A stretch of 64,000 nt of DNA, from NCBI GenBank assembly GCA_910583605.1, contig CAJTXN010000014.1, forward strand, positions 4,759 through 68,758. Reading direction: 5' to 3'. A program made the translations under genes and the position numbers. The DNA is from an uncultured Lachnospiraceae bacterium (GTDB lineage: Bacteria > Bacillota > Clostridia > Lachnospirales > Lachnospiraceae). Each line of letters starts with the position of its first letter. Position 1 is the stretch's first letter. Below are positions 44,484 through 53,350 of the stretch, in pieces. Below the pieces are notes generated by a model. The model saw only the letters and a list, made by a program, of their open reading frames with translations. It was not told the DNA's origin and ran no database searches.

Positions 44484-44485
44484 GC

Positions 44486-45031
44486 ATGATTGATATAATA
44501 GTAGTATTTCCACAGATGAAAGACGGGCAGGGAATCCGGAATCTGCTGGTCCGGAACGGCTATCGTGTAGGTATTGCATGTACGTCCGGCGCACAGGCAA
44601 AAACCTATATGGATAATATCGATTATGGCATAGTTGTGTGTGGATATAAATTCAGTGATATGATGTATTCAGAGCTTTTTCATGATTTAGGCCCTACTTT
44701 TGAAATGCTTCTGGTGGCTTCCAGAGCGAAGCTGGAGGAAGGTGTGGCAGACGGAATCGTGTGCGTGGAAATGCCGCTGAAATCCTACGATCTGCTGAAC
44801 ACACTGGAAATGATGATGCAGGCGCTGGAGAGAATCAGAAAAAAAGGCAGGCAGAAACCGAAGGAAAGAAATATAGCACAAAAAGCCATTATTGATGAAG
44901 CAAAAAAACTGTTAATGAACACCAGGAATATGACGGAAGAAGAAGCGCATCGATTTATCCAGAAAAGCAGTATGGACAGCGGAACGAATATGGTGGAGAC
45001 CGCCCAGATGGTACTTCAGATAATGCATTGA
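44486..45031 (+). CDS. ANTAR-domain RNA-binding antiterminator with pseudo-receiver
   Basis: A 181-residue protein. The N-terminal receiver-like domain (to about 115) lacks the phospho-acceptor: where an Asp is expected at the end of beta-3 the sequence reads IVVCGYKFSD. A basic linker (RIRKKGRQKPKER) leads to the C-terminal ANTAR domain (AIIDEAKKLLMNTRNMTEEEAHRFIQ, with the second helix NMVETAQMVL). ANTAR proteins bind paired hexaloop hairpins in nascent RNA and prevent terminator formation. Placement directly after glnA suggests control of nitrogen genes. Confidence 0.9.
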   Translation: MIDIIVVFPQMKDGQGIRNLLVRNGYRVGIACTSGAQAKTYMDNIDYGIVVCGYKFSDMMYSELFHDLGPTFEMLLVASRAKLEEGVADGIVCVEMPLKSYDLLNTLEMMMQALERIRKKGRQKPKERNIAQKAIIDEAKKLLMNTRNMTEEEAHRFIQKSSMDSGTNMVETAQMVLQIMH

Positions 45032-45098
45032 TGAAACCTGTTAACTATTGAGTGGCAGCTGTTTGCAGCTGCATTATGAACAGATATGGAGGATTATT

Positions 45099-46313
45099 AT
45101 GTATAAGATTAATGACAATTATTTAAAATTGCCGGGAAGCTATTTATTTGCCACAACCGGCAGAAAGATTCGGGAGTTTGTAGAGGCCAATCCCGATAAA
45201 AAGGTTATCAGCCTGGGAATCGGTGACGTTACGCTTCCGCTGGCTCCGGTGGTAATCGATACCCTTCATTCCGCGGTGGATGAAATGGGAAAGGCAGAAA
45301 CGTTTAAAGGCTATGCACCGGACCTGGGATATGAATTTCTGCGGCAGGCTATAGCAGATAACGATTATAAAGCCAGAGGAGCAGATATATCCATTGATGA
45401 AATATTTATCAGTGACGGTGCCAAGAGCGACTCGGGAAATATTGGTGATATATTTGCCGAAGATAATAAAATAGCCGTGTGCGACCCGGTGTATCCGGTA
45501 TATGTTGATACGAATGCCATGGCGGGCAGAACTGGTGTGTATATGGAAGAACGGCAGAAATGGAGTAATGTTGTCTATATGCCTTGTACGGCGGAAACCG
45601 GCTTTGCACCGGAGATACCGAAAGAAGAACCGGATATTATTTACCTGTGTTTTCCGAACAATCCCACCGGTTCCACAATTAAGAAAAAGGAATTACAGGC
45701 ATGGGTGGATTATGCGTTAAAAATCGGCTCTGTCATTATCTATGATGCCGCATATGAAGCATATATTTCCGAGGATGATGTACCGCATACCATATATGAA
45801 TGTGAAGGTGCAAAAGCATGTGCCATTGAACTGAAAAGTTTTTCAAAAAATGCAGGATTTACCGGAACAAGGCTGGGTTATGCAGTTGTTCCAAAGGAAT
45901 TGAAATGCAATGGCGTATCACTCAACAGTCTTTGGGCAAGAAGACACGGAACCAAATTTAACGGTGCACCGTATATTATTCAGAGAGCGGGAGCCGCTGT
46001 TTATACGCCGGAAGGCAAAGAGCAGACCATGAATCAGGTGAACTATTACATGAATAATGCCAGAATCATCAGGGAAGGACTTTCAGAGGCAGGATATACC
46101 GTATCCGGCGGTGTCAACGCACCGTATATCTGGCTGCAGACACCGGATAAAATGACTTCATGGGAATTCTTTGATTACTTACTGGAAAAGGCCAATGTTG
46201 CAGGAACACCGGGGTCCGGTTTTGGACCGAGCGGGGAAGGATATTTCAGACTGACGGCCTTTGGCAGTTATGAGAATACATTGGAGGCGGTTGAGAGAAT
46301 TCGGAGAATGTAG
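45099..46313 (+). CDS. dapL: LL-diaminopimelate aminotransferase
   Basis: A 404-residue fold-type I PLP enzyme converting tetrahydrodipicolinate directly to LL-diaminopimelate for lysine and peptidoglycan. Family signatures are NDNYLKLPGSYLF, SLGIGDVTLPL, FISDGAKSD, CFPNNPTG and the PLP lysine in KSFSKNAGFTG. ATG 45099 has GGAGG seven bases upstream; the upstream in-frame extension has no site. The stop codon lies at the edge of structured repeat B, so the element has inserted at or within the 3' end without changing the normal C terminus. Confidence 0.95.
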   Translation: MYKINDNYLKLPGSYLFATTGRKIREFVEANPDKKVISLGIGDVTLPLAPVVIDTLHSAVDEMGKAETFKGYAPDLGYEFLRQAIADNDYKARGADISIDEIFISDGAKSDSGNIGDIFAEDNKIAVCDPVYPVYVDTNAMAGRTGVYMEERQKWSNVVYMPCTAETGFAPEIPKEEPDIIYLCFPNNPTGSTIKKKELQAWVDYALKIGSVIIYDAAYEAYISEDDVPHTIYECEGAKACAIELKSFSKNAGFTGTRLGYAVVPKELKCNGVSLNSLWARRHGTKFNGAPYIIQRAGAAVYTPEGKEQTMNQVNYYMNNARIIREGLSEAGYTVSGGVNAPYIWLQTPDKMTSWEFFDYLLEKANVAGTPGSGFGPSGEGYFRLTAFGSYENTLEAVERIRRM

Positions 46314-46317
46314 GAAA

Positions 46318-46513
46318 GTTCCAGGTGTTCTGCTAAAAAGACAGCTATTCCCTGACATGGATGTCAGGGAAAGGTGAATTTGAGGCACGGATGCCGAATA
46401 TTCACCGGTAGCGTCCGCCTTCGAACACCTGCCGCAGAACAATTAGAACTTCCGCCTGTCCGGAGTGGAGTATTCCGGCAGGCTCCGCCCTGATAAGCTG
46501 CGTCCGGCAAGCA
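46318..46513 (+). repeat. Structured repeat element B (second copy of the core and right end of element A)
   Basis: The 336-base gap between dapL and the first GTPase holds this element. The core is 46326-46441 (see the separate ncRNA entry). It continues into a bulged ten-pair hairpin (46454-46464 with 46473-46483) and ends with CTGCGTCCGGCAAGCA at 46498-46513, which inverted matches 15 of 16 bases of the left terminal repeat of element A. A left terminal repeat was not found, so the copy is truncated or ends in dapL. The long outer arms of element A are absent. Confidence 0.75.
46326..46441 (+). ncRNA. Branched core of element B, candidate structured RNA
   Basis: Closing stem TGTTCTGC (46326-46333) with 46434-46441. 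Hairpin 1: TTCCCTGACA (46348-46357) with 46362-46371. Hairpin 2: GGTGAAT (46373-46379) with ATTCACC (46400-46406), capped by GGC/GCC. Possible pseudoknot: GGATGC (46389-46394) with GCGTCC (46411-46416). The stems differ in sequence from element A but keep pairing; the unpaired segments CAGCTATT, GCCGAAT and GGTAGCGTCCGCCTTC are the same. Confidence 0.5.
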
Positions 46514-46585
46514 TAATAATATAATCTCCAGTCATAACATTGCCTGAACCACATCCCTTTAAAGAAAATTTTAAAAAGTCAGTTC

Positions 46586-46613
46586 TTGACAAAGAAAATT
46601 AATCGATTATACT
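46586..46613 (+). promoter_or_regulatory. Promoter with palindromic candidate operator for the GTPase operon
   Basis: TTGACA (46586-46591) and TATACT (46608-46613) are spaced by 16 bases. The perfect palindrome TAATCGATTA (46600-46609) overlaps the spacer and -10, a good position for repression by a metal regulator such as Zur. The regulator assignment is inference. Confidence 0.6.
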
Positions 46614-46649
46614 TAAAGTTAGGCTATTTTTAGAAAGGAAGTATTTACA

Positions 46650-47723
46650 ATGACAAAGATAGATATTATTTCCGGCTTTTTAGGGGCAGGAAAAACTACT
46701 CTGATCAAGAAACTTTTAGACGAGGGTCTGAACGGAGAGAAACTGGTTTTAATCGAAAATGAATTTGGAGAGATTGGGATTGACGGCGGTTTCCTAAAGG
46801 ATGCCGGTGTGGAGATTACGGAAATGAATTCCGGATGTATCTGCTGTTCACTGGTTGGAGATTTTGGAACCGCATTAAAAGAAGTGATAGAGAAATATGC
46901 ACCAGACAGGATCATCATTGAGCCTTCCGGTGTAGGTAAATTATCCGATGTTATCAAAGCCGTGAACGGAATCATGGAACAGGAACCGGATATTGTTTTA
47001 AATTCAACGACTGCAGTGGTAGACGGGCTGAAAACAAAGATGTATATGAAGAATTTTGGAGAATTCTTCAATAATCAGGTGGAAAGTGCAGGCACCATTG
47101 TGATAAGCCGGACACAAAAACAGCCGGAGCAGGCATTAAAAGAGGTTGTTGCATTATTAAAAGAACATAATCCAAATGCAACGATTATAACAACACCATG
47201 GGACGAGATTAATGGTAAACAGATTTTGGCAGCTATGGAGAAAACAGGCTCTCTGGCAGAAGAATTACTGGCAGAAGCAGATGTGTGTCCGGAATGTGGA
47301 CATCATCATGAGGGAGAGTGCAGTGAACACCATCATGCTCATCATCACGAAGGAGAATGCTGCGGACACGATCATGACCACGAACATCATCATGAAGGGG
47401 AATGCTGCGGACATGACCATGATCATCATCACCATCATGCGGACGAAGTGTTTACAAGCTGGGGAGCCGAAACTCCGCGTAAATATACGGAGGAAGAGGT
47501 AAAGACGGCATTAGATAAACTGGCAAATACGGAAGAATATGGTGTTATCCTTCGGGCTAAGGGTATGCTTCCAAATGTAAACGGAGAATGGATTTATTTT
47601 GATCTGGTGCCGGGTGAATATGAGATCAGAACCGGAAGTCCGGAATATACCGGGCGAATCTGTGTAATCGGAACGAAACCGGATGAGGACAAGTTAAAAG
47701 AATTATTCTGTCTGAATTCATAA
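46650..47723 (+). CDS. COG0523/CobW-family GTPase with His-rich metal-binding segment
   Basis: A 357-residue G3E GTPase. Walker A is GFLGAGKTTLIKKLL at residues 9-23 and the metal-binding CICC motif is at residues 63-66 (NSGCICCSL). Between the GTPase and C-terminal CobW_C domains lies a stretch of about 55 residues with three near-identical HHHEGEC-type repeats and CGHDHDH blocks, giving more than 20 His. Such proteins are zinc or nickel chaperones, often made under metal limitation. It heads an operon with a second family member 21 bases downstream. Confidence 0.9.
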   Translation: MTKIDIISGFLGAGKTTLIKKLLDEGLNGEKLVLIENEFGEIGIDGGFLKDAGVEITEMNSGCICCSLVGDFGTALKEVIEKYAPDRIIIEPSGVGKLSDVIKAVNGIMEQEPDIVLNSTTAVVDGLKTKMYMKNFGEFFNNQVESAGTIVISRTQKQPEQALKEVVALLKEHNPNATIITTPWDEINGKQILAAMEKTGSLAEELLAEADVCPECGHHHEGECSEHHHAHHHEGECCGHDHDHEHHHEGECCGHDHDHHHHHADEVFTSWGAETPRKYTEEEVKTALDKLANTEEYGVILRAKGMLPNVNGEWIYFDLVPGEYEIRTGSPEYTGRICVIGTKPDEDKLKELFCLNS

Positions 47724-47744
47724 ACGAAAGGATTGACGTTGTCA

Positions 47745-48695
47745 ATGAATAATGAGAGAGAAGTTCCGGTATATCTGTTTACGGGTATATTGGAAAGCGG
47801 GAAGACAAGCTTTATCAGAGATACATTAAATGACAGAGGATTTCAGAGAGGCGAAAAGACGGTTCTGATCTTGTGTGAAGAAGGCATTGAAGAATATGAT
47901 GAAGTAGCATTGTCAAAAAAGAATGTGTTTATTGAAAAAGTTGAAAATAAAGAGGATTTAAATTCGAAGTTTTATCGGAAATGTGAAGAACTGCATCATC
48001 CGGAACGGGTAATGATTGAGTATAACGGAATGTGGGAAATGGACATCATTGAGGAAGACTTCATGCCGGAGGAATGGATATTGGCACAGGTAATTTCCAC
48101 CGTAGATGCTGCCACCTTTCCAATGTATTGGAATAATATGCGTTCTATTGTAATGGAGCAGTTATCATTGTCGGATATGATCATTCTGAATCGCTGTACC
48201 AATGAAACAAAGCGAAATGATTTCCGCAGATGTGTGAAGCTGTTTAACAAGAAGGCACAGATTGGCTATGAGGCGGCAGAAGGATTTGAAGGTATGCTGG
48301 CAGAAGAAGAATTACCGTTTGATATCGATGCGGATATTATTGAAATAGAGGATGATGACTATGGAATCTGGTATATGGATGCCATGGACAATTCCAAAAA
48401 ATATGACGGAAAAGTAGTGAAATTCAACGGACTGGTATTCCGGCCAAAGAATTACGCCAAGACTTCCTTTGTACCGGGAAGATTTGCCATGACCTGCTGT
48501 GCGGATGATATTGCATATATGGGCATGCTTTGTAAATGCAAAGAAGAAATACCATATCAGGATAAAGAATGGGTGACCCTTACCGCCAGGATTAAGAGAG
48601 AATTTGTTAAGGAATACAGAGGGAAAGGACCGGTTTTATATTTGGAAAGCATAGAGAAATCCCAAAAACCGGAAGATGATCTGGTATACTTCTGA
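47745..48695 (+). CDS. COG0523-like GTPase fused to a DUF1980 (YcgQ-like) C-terminal domain
   Basis: About 316 residues. The N-terminal half is a divergent G3E P-loop domain: FTGILESGKTSFI as Walker A and ISTVDAATFPMYWNN. The CxCC motif is missing: the equivalent position reads LCEEGIEEYDE. The C-terminal 90 residues (VVKFNGLVFRPKNY, GRFAMTCCADDIAYMGMLC, WVTLTARIKRE) match the DUF1980/TIGR03943 pattern, including the CC-A-D motif. That domain normally forms a separate two-gene system with a permease near zinc genes. The start is uncertain (ATG 47745 or TTG 47739). The stop overlaps the next start by one base. Confidence 0.75.
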   Translation: MNNEREVPVYLFTGILESGKTSFIRDTLNDRGFQRGEKTVLILCEEGIEEYDEVALSKKNVFIEKVENKEDLNSKFYRKCEELHHPERVMIEYNGMWEMDIIEEDFMPEEWILAQVISTVDAATFPMYWNNMRSIVMEQLSLSDMIILNRCTNETKRNDFRRCVKLFNKKAQIGYEAAEGFEGMLAEEELPFDIDADIIEIEDDDYGIWYMDAMDNSKKYDGKVVKFNGLVFRPKNYAKTSFVPGRFAMTCCADDIAYMGMLCKCKEEIPYQDKEWVTLTARIKREFVKEYRGKGPVLYLESIEKSQKPEDDLVYF

Positions 48696-49810
48696 TGAAA
48701 CGACTGAAACATAAAATTATAACAGGAATAGTGTGTCTGGCTGCATTGACAGGGATTGCCATTCCTGTTTCCGTTCAGGAAAATAAAAACAGGACGGTAC
48801 ATCTGTCCGGTTCGCCGGAGTCTTTAGGAAACCGGGAGTTTGAGGTACATTTTATTGATGTGGGACAGGCGGACAGTACGCTTATTCTGTGCGGCGGAGA
48901 GGCTATGCTGATAGACGGAGGAACCAATGAAGCCGGCCGTCAGGTTGCAGAGTATATTGAGGAACAGGACATAGACTGTTTGAAATATATGATAGGGACC
49001 CATCCTCATGAGGATCATATCGGTGGTCTGGATACGGTTATGGATTCCGTAACAACGGAAACACTTTTAATGCCGTCTTTGGAATATGATTCCAAAACCT
49101 ATGAGGATGTTCTGAAAGCTGCCGGGGATAATCATGTACCGATACAAAATCCTGTCGTGGGTGATACTTATTCGCTGGGGGAGGCAATTGTAACCGTACT
49201 GGCTCCGGTACGGTCCGGGTATATGGATATGAATAATTATTCCATTGCGGTACGGATTGATTACGGGGAAACATCATTTCTGCTGACCGGCGATGCGGAA
49301 ATCGAAGCGGAATATGATATGCTGGAGACCGGATTAGAATTAAAAGCAGATGTACTGAAAGTAGGCCATCATGGTTCCGATACTTCTACATCAGAAGGAT
49401 TTATCCGCGCAGTATGCCCATCTTATGCGGTGATCAGTGTGGGAGCCGGTAATTCTTATGGACATCCGACAGCACAGACTATTGAGAGGCTGACGGAGTA
49501 CGGAGTAATATATTATAGAACGGATGAATCGGGAAATATTACGGCATATTCAGACGGAAAGGATATCCGGTTTGAAATAAACGGAAAGACGGTATCGGAA
49601 ACAGAGCCGGAATCCATGACACATATGGAAGAAAATCCGACAGTAATTTCTAAGATAACATATGTTATTAATATAAATACAAAAAGATTTCATTTACCGG
49701 AATGTGGTTCTGTGGAAGAAATGAAGGAAGAGAATAAACAGTATCCCGAAACCGACAGGGAGGAGTTGCTGAAACAGGGATATCTGCCCTGTGGGAACTG
49801 CAATCCGTAA
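48695..49810 (+). CDS. Secreted ComEC/Rec2-like metallo-beta-lactamase-fold hydrolase
   Basis: A 371-residue protein with an N-terminal signal or anchor helix (about 7-26). The MBL domain has FIDVGQADSTLI, the metal motif GTHPHEDHIGG (HxHxDH type), LLTGDAEIEAE and VGHHGSDTSTS, as in the C-terminal domain of ComEC. The last 55 residues (YVININTKRFHLPECGSVEEM and GYLPCGNCNP) are the short Cys module often found at the end of secreted nucleases. It may be an extracellular nuclease or phosphodiesterase. The start overlaps the preceding stop (TGATG). Confidence 0.85.
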   Translation: MKRLKHKIITGIVCLAALTGIAIPVSVQENKNRTVHLSGSPESLGNREFEVHFIDVGQADSTLILCGGEAMLIDGGTNEAGRQVAEYIEEQDIDCLKYMIGTHPHEDHIGGLDTVMDSVTTETLLMPSLEYDSKTYEDVLKAAGDNHVPIQNPVVGDTYSLGEAIVTVLAPVRSGYMDMNNYSIAVRIDYGETSFLLTGDAEIEAEYDMLETGLELKADVLKVGHHGSDTSTSEGFIRAVCPSYAVISVGAGNSYGHPTAQTIERLTEYGVIYYRTDESGNITAYSDGKDIRFEINGKTVSETEPESMTHMEENPTVISKITYVININTKRFHLPECGSVEEMKEENKQYPETDREELLKQGYLPCGNCNP

Positions 49811-49823
49811 CAAACACAAAAAG

Positions 49824-49860
49824 AAACTTACATACAGTTTTTGTATGTGAGTTTTTTACT
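49824..49860 (+). terminator. Terminator of the GTPase-MBL operon
   Basis: A 13-bp stem, 49824-49836 with 49842-49854, has one G-U pair, a five-base loop and six T. Confidence 0.85.
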
Positions 49861-49938
49861 TTCTGCAACTTTTTTATGAAGTCATTCGTATTACTTATGA
49901 TTGGAGGAAATCAGTTAAAAGTTTATCTGATAGTAGCT

Positions 49939-50427
49939 ATGACAAGAGAACAGTTTGAGACATACTTTAGAAAGTATCATTCAATGGTATACCGGGTTTC
50001 TTTTGCCCAGGTGAAAAATCATGCGGATGCAGAGGACATTTTACAGGAAGTATTCGTCCGCTTGTTGTGTTATGAACCGGATTATGAAAGCCCGGAGCAT
50101 GAAAAAGCCTGGATGATACGAACAGCTTTAAATTTATGCAGGGATTTATTAAAAAGCAAATGGCAGAGCACACGTGTAGAAATGGAAGAGATTCCGGAAC
50201 AGGAAAAAACATATTTTAAGCTTCCCGGTATGGAAGAAGACGATACATTATGGGCGGTAATGAGTCTGCCCGAAAAATTCAGGAATTGTCTGTATTTATT
50301 TTATTATGAAGATTATTCAATCCGGGAAATTGCCGTCGCTCTGAATATGAATGAAAATTCGGTAAAAGCAAACCTGAAGCGGGGCAGGGAGCGCTTAAAA
50401 AGGATATTAGGAGATGAAACGATATGA
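49939..50427 (+). CDS. ECF-type RNA polymerase sigma factor
   Basis: A 162-residue sigma-70-family protein of ECF size. Region 2 contains YFRKYHSMVYRVSFAQVKNHADAEDILQEVFVRLL. Region 4 is LPEKFRNCLYLFYYEDYSIREIAVALNMNENSVKANLKRGRERLK. The ATG at 49939 lacks a clear ribosome binding site; a GGAGG lies 30 bases upstream with no start codon at the right distance, so the start is uncertain. No anti-sigma factor with a membrane segment follows; instead four soluble unknown proteins do. The stop overlaps the next start (ATGA). Confidence 0.85.
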   Translation: MTREQFETYFRKYHSMVYRVSFAQVKNHADAEDILQEVFVRLLCYEPDYESPEHEKAWMIRTALNLCRDLLKSKWQSTRVEMEEIPEQEKTYFKLPGMEEDDTLWAVMSLPEKFRNCLYLFYYEDYSIREIAVALNMNENSVKANLKRGRERLKRILGDETI

Positions 50428-51197
50428 CAGTAAACAGTATAGGCAGCAGTTATTTGGAGGAAAAATCTGGAAATACCCATAAGAATACAAAACGATTGAC
50501 AGGGGATTTCCGCACAAGTCTTGCAGGCTCCATTGAGAAGAAGGAAGAAAACGGCAGAGAGGAACAGAAAGTAAACGGCAGGGTTGTGGATATAAAAAAT
50601 TTTTATGATGCGGCAGCGGCAGGCTGTGTGTCCGGAAACACGGCTTCACGGGCGGTTTCCCAATGCGAACCGAAAGATTTATCTTCCGGAGACTGCGACA
50701 GGATTAAGGTAAGTATGGAGCAGGGATGTATCTATAAGATACAGATCAATGCAGACGGGCAAAGCGTATATGTGGAACAGAAGACGGAAGACGGAGCCGT
50801 AAAAGGATATGAAGTATCCATAGCGGAGGTTTCAAAAAACTCTTCGGACCGGATTGAAAAATTAGCCATGGAAACATGGGAATCGTACCATGGAGAACAT
50901 ACAACGGAGGAAGAGTTTGAAGAAGCGCTGCTTAAATTCTATGAATTTGCCGAAGACCGTGTGAAAAACGGACAGCCCAAAATTCAGATTGGAGCATCTG
51001 CCATTTCGGAAAAAGACTGGAGAAAATTAATTGAAAAAATAGATGAGGCAATCAGTGCAAGAAAAGCAGAATTAAGGGAACGCATGGAAAAGCGGCTGTT
51101 GCAGGAAAAACTTCAGAAAACCGGAGAGCAGGAAGGGCAGCAGAAGGATGAGATTGACAAAGATTTGATACAGAAGATTTTAGAAGAGGAGAAATAG
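50424..51197 (+). CDS. Uncharacterised soluble protein, first gene after the sigma factor
   Basis: A 257-residue hydrophilic protein with no signal peptide or membrane helix. The N-terminal 60 residues are Lys/Glu/Ser rich. A folded middle part (about 90-140, IYKIQINADGQSVYVEQ and VKGYEVSIAEV) precedes a helical region (about 150-235) and a Glu/Lys coiled-coil end. It overlaps the sigma gene by four bases, so its synthesis is tied to it. The SxLTGDFRTSL-like start and free Cys give no family match. No function is assigned. Confidence 0.65.
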   Translation: MTVNSIGSSYLEEKSGNTHKNTKRLTGDFRTSLAGSIEKKEENGREEQKVNGRVVDIKNFYDAAAAGCVSGNTASRAVSQCEPKDLSSGDCDRIKVSMEQGCIYKIQINADGQSVYVEQKTEDGAVKGYEVSIAEVSKNSSDRIEKLAMETWESYHGEHTTEEEFEEALLKFYEFAEDRVKNGQPKIQIGASAISEKDWRKLIEKIDEAISARKAELRERMEKRLLQEKLQKTGEQEGQQKDEIDKDLIQKILEEEK

Positions 51198-51201
51198 AAA
51201 A

Positions 51202-52167
51202 ATGAAAATTTTGGATGTAAATAAATTTTCAGATGTATGTGGCGATTATCTGGAAGAAAAGGAAAGAAGAATGGGATTGTTTTCGGATGAAAACAAAAAT
51301 TCCAAATCGGAACTGTTGATTCAGGAAAACAATCCGGCTGAAAATGAAAGAAAAAATTATACAGATAGTGAGTCCGAAGGATTTTTGTTTTATCTTGCTA
51401 ATGGAACTGCCGTAAACGGAAGCCGTCTGCAGGAGAAATTGTGTGACGGGAGCAAAGGTGCGCCATATCAGCATCTTGCGGATGAAAATAATATCATCGA
51501 ATATGAAGGCGTGATTTTTGTCTGCAACAGCGAGAAACAGGAATTATGTCTCGGAGATATGAGCAATCCGGCTGACGTATTGGATATTCCCTTATCCGGC
51601 GGAGGCGTTCTCAGGGTAAACAGGAACAACATAGGTTCTTTGGCAAAGGCAATCGGGATGTTTTCACCGGAGGATGTGGGAAGAATCATGCGGGCGGTTT
51701 CACAGGATGCCCACTGCCGGAAAAAACAGGCGGAAATAGATGAAGAAATATCCATGCTTGGAGAAACGGAGGAAGAGAAACCTTCAGGTTCAGGCGAGGA
51801 AAACAGAATCCGGGAAGAGGATAAAGTGCTGACCCGGCAAAGGGATTATTTTGAATATGCACCGGAAGGAGTTATGACAGCGTGGAAAGCGGCGATGAAA
51901 GAAACGGGAATCAACGGTTTCGGACTTGATGAGAGCGGAAAAATGACTCATATTTCTCAGGCGATGCTGGCAAGACTGTTTACGGACAGCGGTCAGTCCA
52001 TATTCGGAAATTCCCTGGATTCGGCAATCCGTTTTGCAGAGCGTGCAGTTCAGAATTTAAGCAATCAGGAACTGTTAAATGAAGATTCTGTGGTGGTTCG
52101 GCAGGAAAAGGAGAAAGAGAGACAGTTTTATATGGTATTTGCGGAAAAATTGAGGGAACAACTATAA
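51202..52167 (+). CDS. Uncharacterised soluble protein of the sigma-factor operon
   Basis: A 321-residue hydrophilic protein without export signal. Recognisable blocks are EGVIFVCNSEKQELCLGDMSN, LDIPLSGGGVLRVNRNNI and AIGMFSPEDVGRIMRAVSQDAHCRKKQAEID, followed by a charged linker and a second helical domain (FEYAPEGVMTAWKAAMKETG, then SQAMLARLF and FAERAVQNL). The start is four bases after the previous stop. Family unknown to me. The position suggests it works with its neighbours, perhaps as part of one complex. Confidence 0.65.
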   Translation: MKILDVNKFSDVCGDYLEEKERRMGLFSDENKNSKSELLIQENNPAENERKNYTDSESEGFLFYLANGTAVNGSRLQEKLCDGSKGAPYQHLADENNIIEYEGVIFVCNSEKQELCLGDMSNPADVLDIPLSGGGVLRVNRNNIGSLAKAIGMFSPEDVGRIMRAVSQDAHCRKKQAEIDEEISMLGETEEEKPSGSGEENRIREEDKVLTRQRDYFEYAPEGVMTAWKAAMKETGINGFGLDESGKMTHISQAMLARLFTDSGQSIFGNSLDSAIRFAERAVQNLSNQELLNEDSVVVRQEKEKERQFYMVFAEKLREQL

Positions 52168-52347
52168 AAATCAATTCAATCAGACCACCGGACCAACAAA
52201 ATATAAAATTACAGGCTCCGGTGGCTAATTTATGGTGAAATATATTAAAATATTGAAAGAAACTGCCGATAAAAACAGTAGAAACAATAGGAAGATTAAA
52301 AAACGGGTTTACGACTGATTATTATGAAATGGAAAGGAGGAATTCGG

Positions 52348-53277
52348 TTGAGTTCTTTAGGTTTAAGTATACATTATTTTGTTCCAAATTCCGCAAAATC
52401 CGAATTCCATATCCGAACCGGCAGGAATCGTCCTGAGAAAAATAAAAAACCAGATATGAATGCGGAACAGTCTTATGAACAGGCAATGATCGAAGATTTT
52501 AAAGAGCAGCATTCACCGGAAAATAAGCGTCTGCAGGAAATATATAATAAGTTCAGGGCCGGAAAAGAACTGACTGCGGAAGAATTGGAGTATCTGGCGA
52601 AGCATAATCCGGAAATGTATAAAGAAGTAAAAGAAATAATGATGGAACGGGAAGCCATGGAACTGCAGATGAAACTGGCGAAAACGAAACAGGAAGTTGC
52701 AGCCGTCTGCATGAATAAACTGACAAACATCAAAGAGACCATGGGCACCGGGGAAACGGCAGAGAAACAGGCCATGAAGACTATGGCCCGTACAAATCAG
52801 ATAGCAGCTGCCCATATTGAATTTACGGCCAGTATTGAATATAGAGAAAAAGAAGATGAAAAGACACAGGCGGAAGACAGAAGAGAAGCGCTGGAAGAAT
52901 CGCAAGAACAACTGGAAGAACAGATAGAGGCTGTTTCTGAATTTTCGGAGGATCCGGATATAACAGATAAACTTTCGGAGGAATGGAAGAATATGGGTAC
53001 AGAAGATGGAAAAACCTCTGAAACTCCGGTGGCTGAAAAAGGTGCAAAAGCGGCTGATATATTACGGGATATTGAAACAGAAAATGATGAACAGGAGCGG
53101 GAACGCAAAAGACTGAACAGAAAACGCAGAAATCCGGGCAATTCTGCAACCCCAAGGCCATACATACAGCCGGACTATGAGAGCCTCTGGCTGAAGGTAA
53201 GGGATTTATATGGAAGCAGCAATAAAGCAGATAAAGGCAGAATATCAGGAACAGGTCATATCAATGTATTAATGTAA
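52348..53277 (+). CDS. Uncharacterised highly charged coiled-coil protein
   Basis: A 309-residue protein. I place the start at TTG 52348 because AAAGGAGG (52333-52340) is seven bases upstream; ATG 52324 has no site. Residues 45-110 form long helices (LQEIYNKFRAGKELTAEELEYL, EVKEIMMEREAMELQMKLAKTK), followed by a Glu-rich coiled coil (about 165-200) and a basic C terminus (RKRLNRKRRNPGN). No signal or membrane helix. The helical GKELTAEELEYLAKHNP motif is seen in other Lachnospiraceae proteins of unknown role. The 180-base gap upstream holds an 8-bp hairpin with a long loop. Confidence 0.6.
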   Translation: MSSLGLSIHYFVPNSAKSEFHIRTGRNRPEKNKKPDMNAEQSYEQAMIEDFKEQHSPENKRLQEIYNKFRAGKELTAEELEYLAKHNPEMYKEVKEIMMEREAMELQMKLAKTKQEVAAVCMNKLTNIKETMGTGETAEKQAMKTMARTNQIAAAHIEFTASIEYREKEDEKTQAEDRREALEESQEQLEEQIEAVSEFSEDPDITDKLSEEWKNMGTEDGKTSETPVAEKGAKAADILRDIETENDEQERERKRLNRKRRNPGNSATPRPYIQPDYESLWLKVRDLYGSSNKADKGRISGTGHINVLM

Positions 53278-53350
53278 ATAAGGTATATTTACCTTAAAAT
53301 AAAATCGGGCAAATGGAATTGTCCAAATAAATTCAAGGAGGATTGGTTTT

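Noticed and set aside
52186..52235. Regulatory hairpin before the third gene of the sigma operon
   Set aside because: Only an 8-bp stem (CCACCGGA/TCCGGTGG) with a loop of about 26 bases and no T run; too weak to call.
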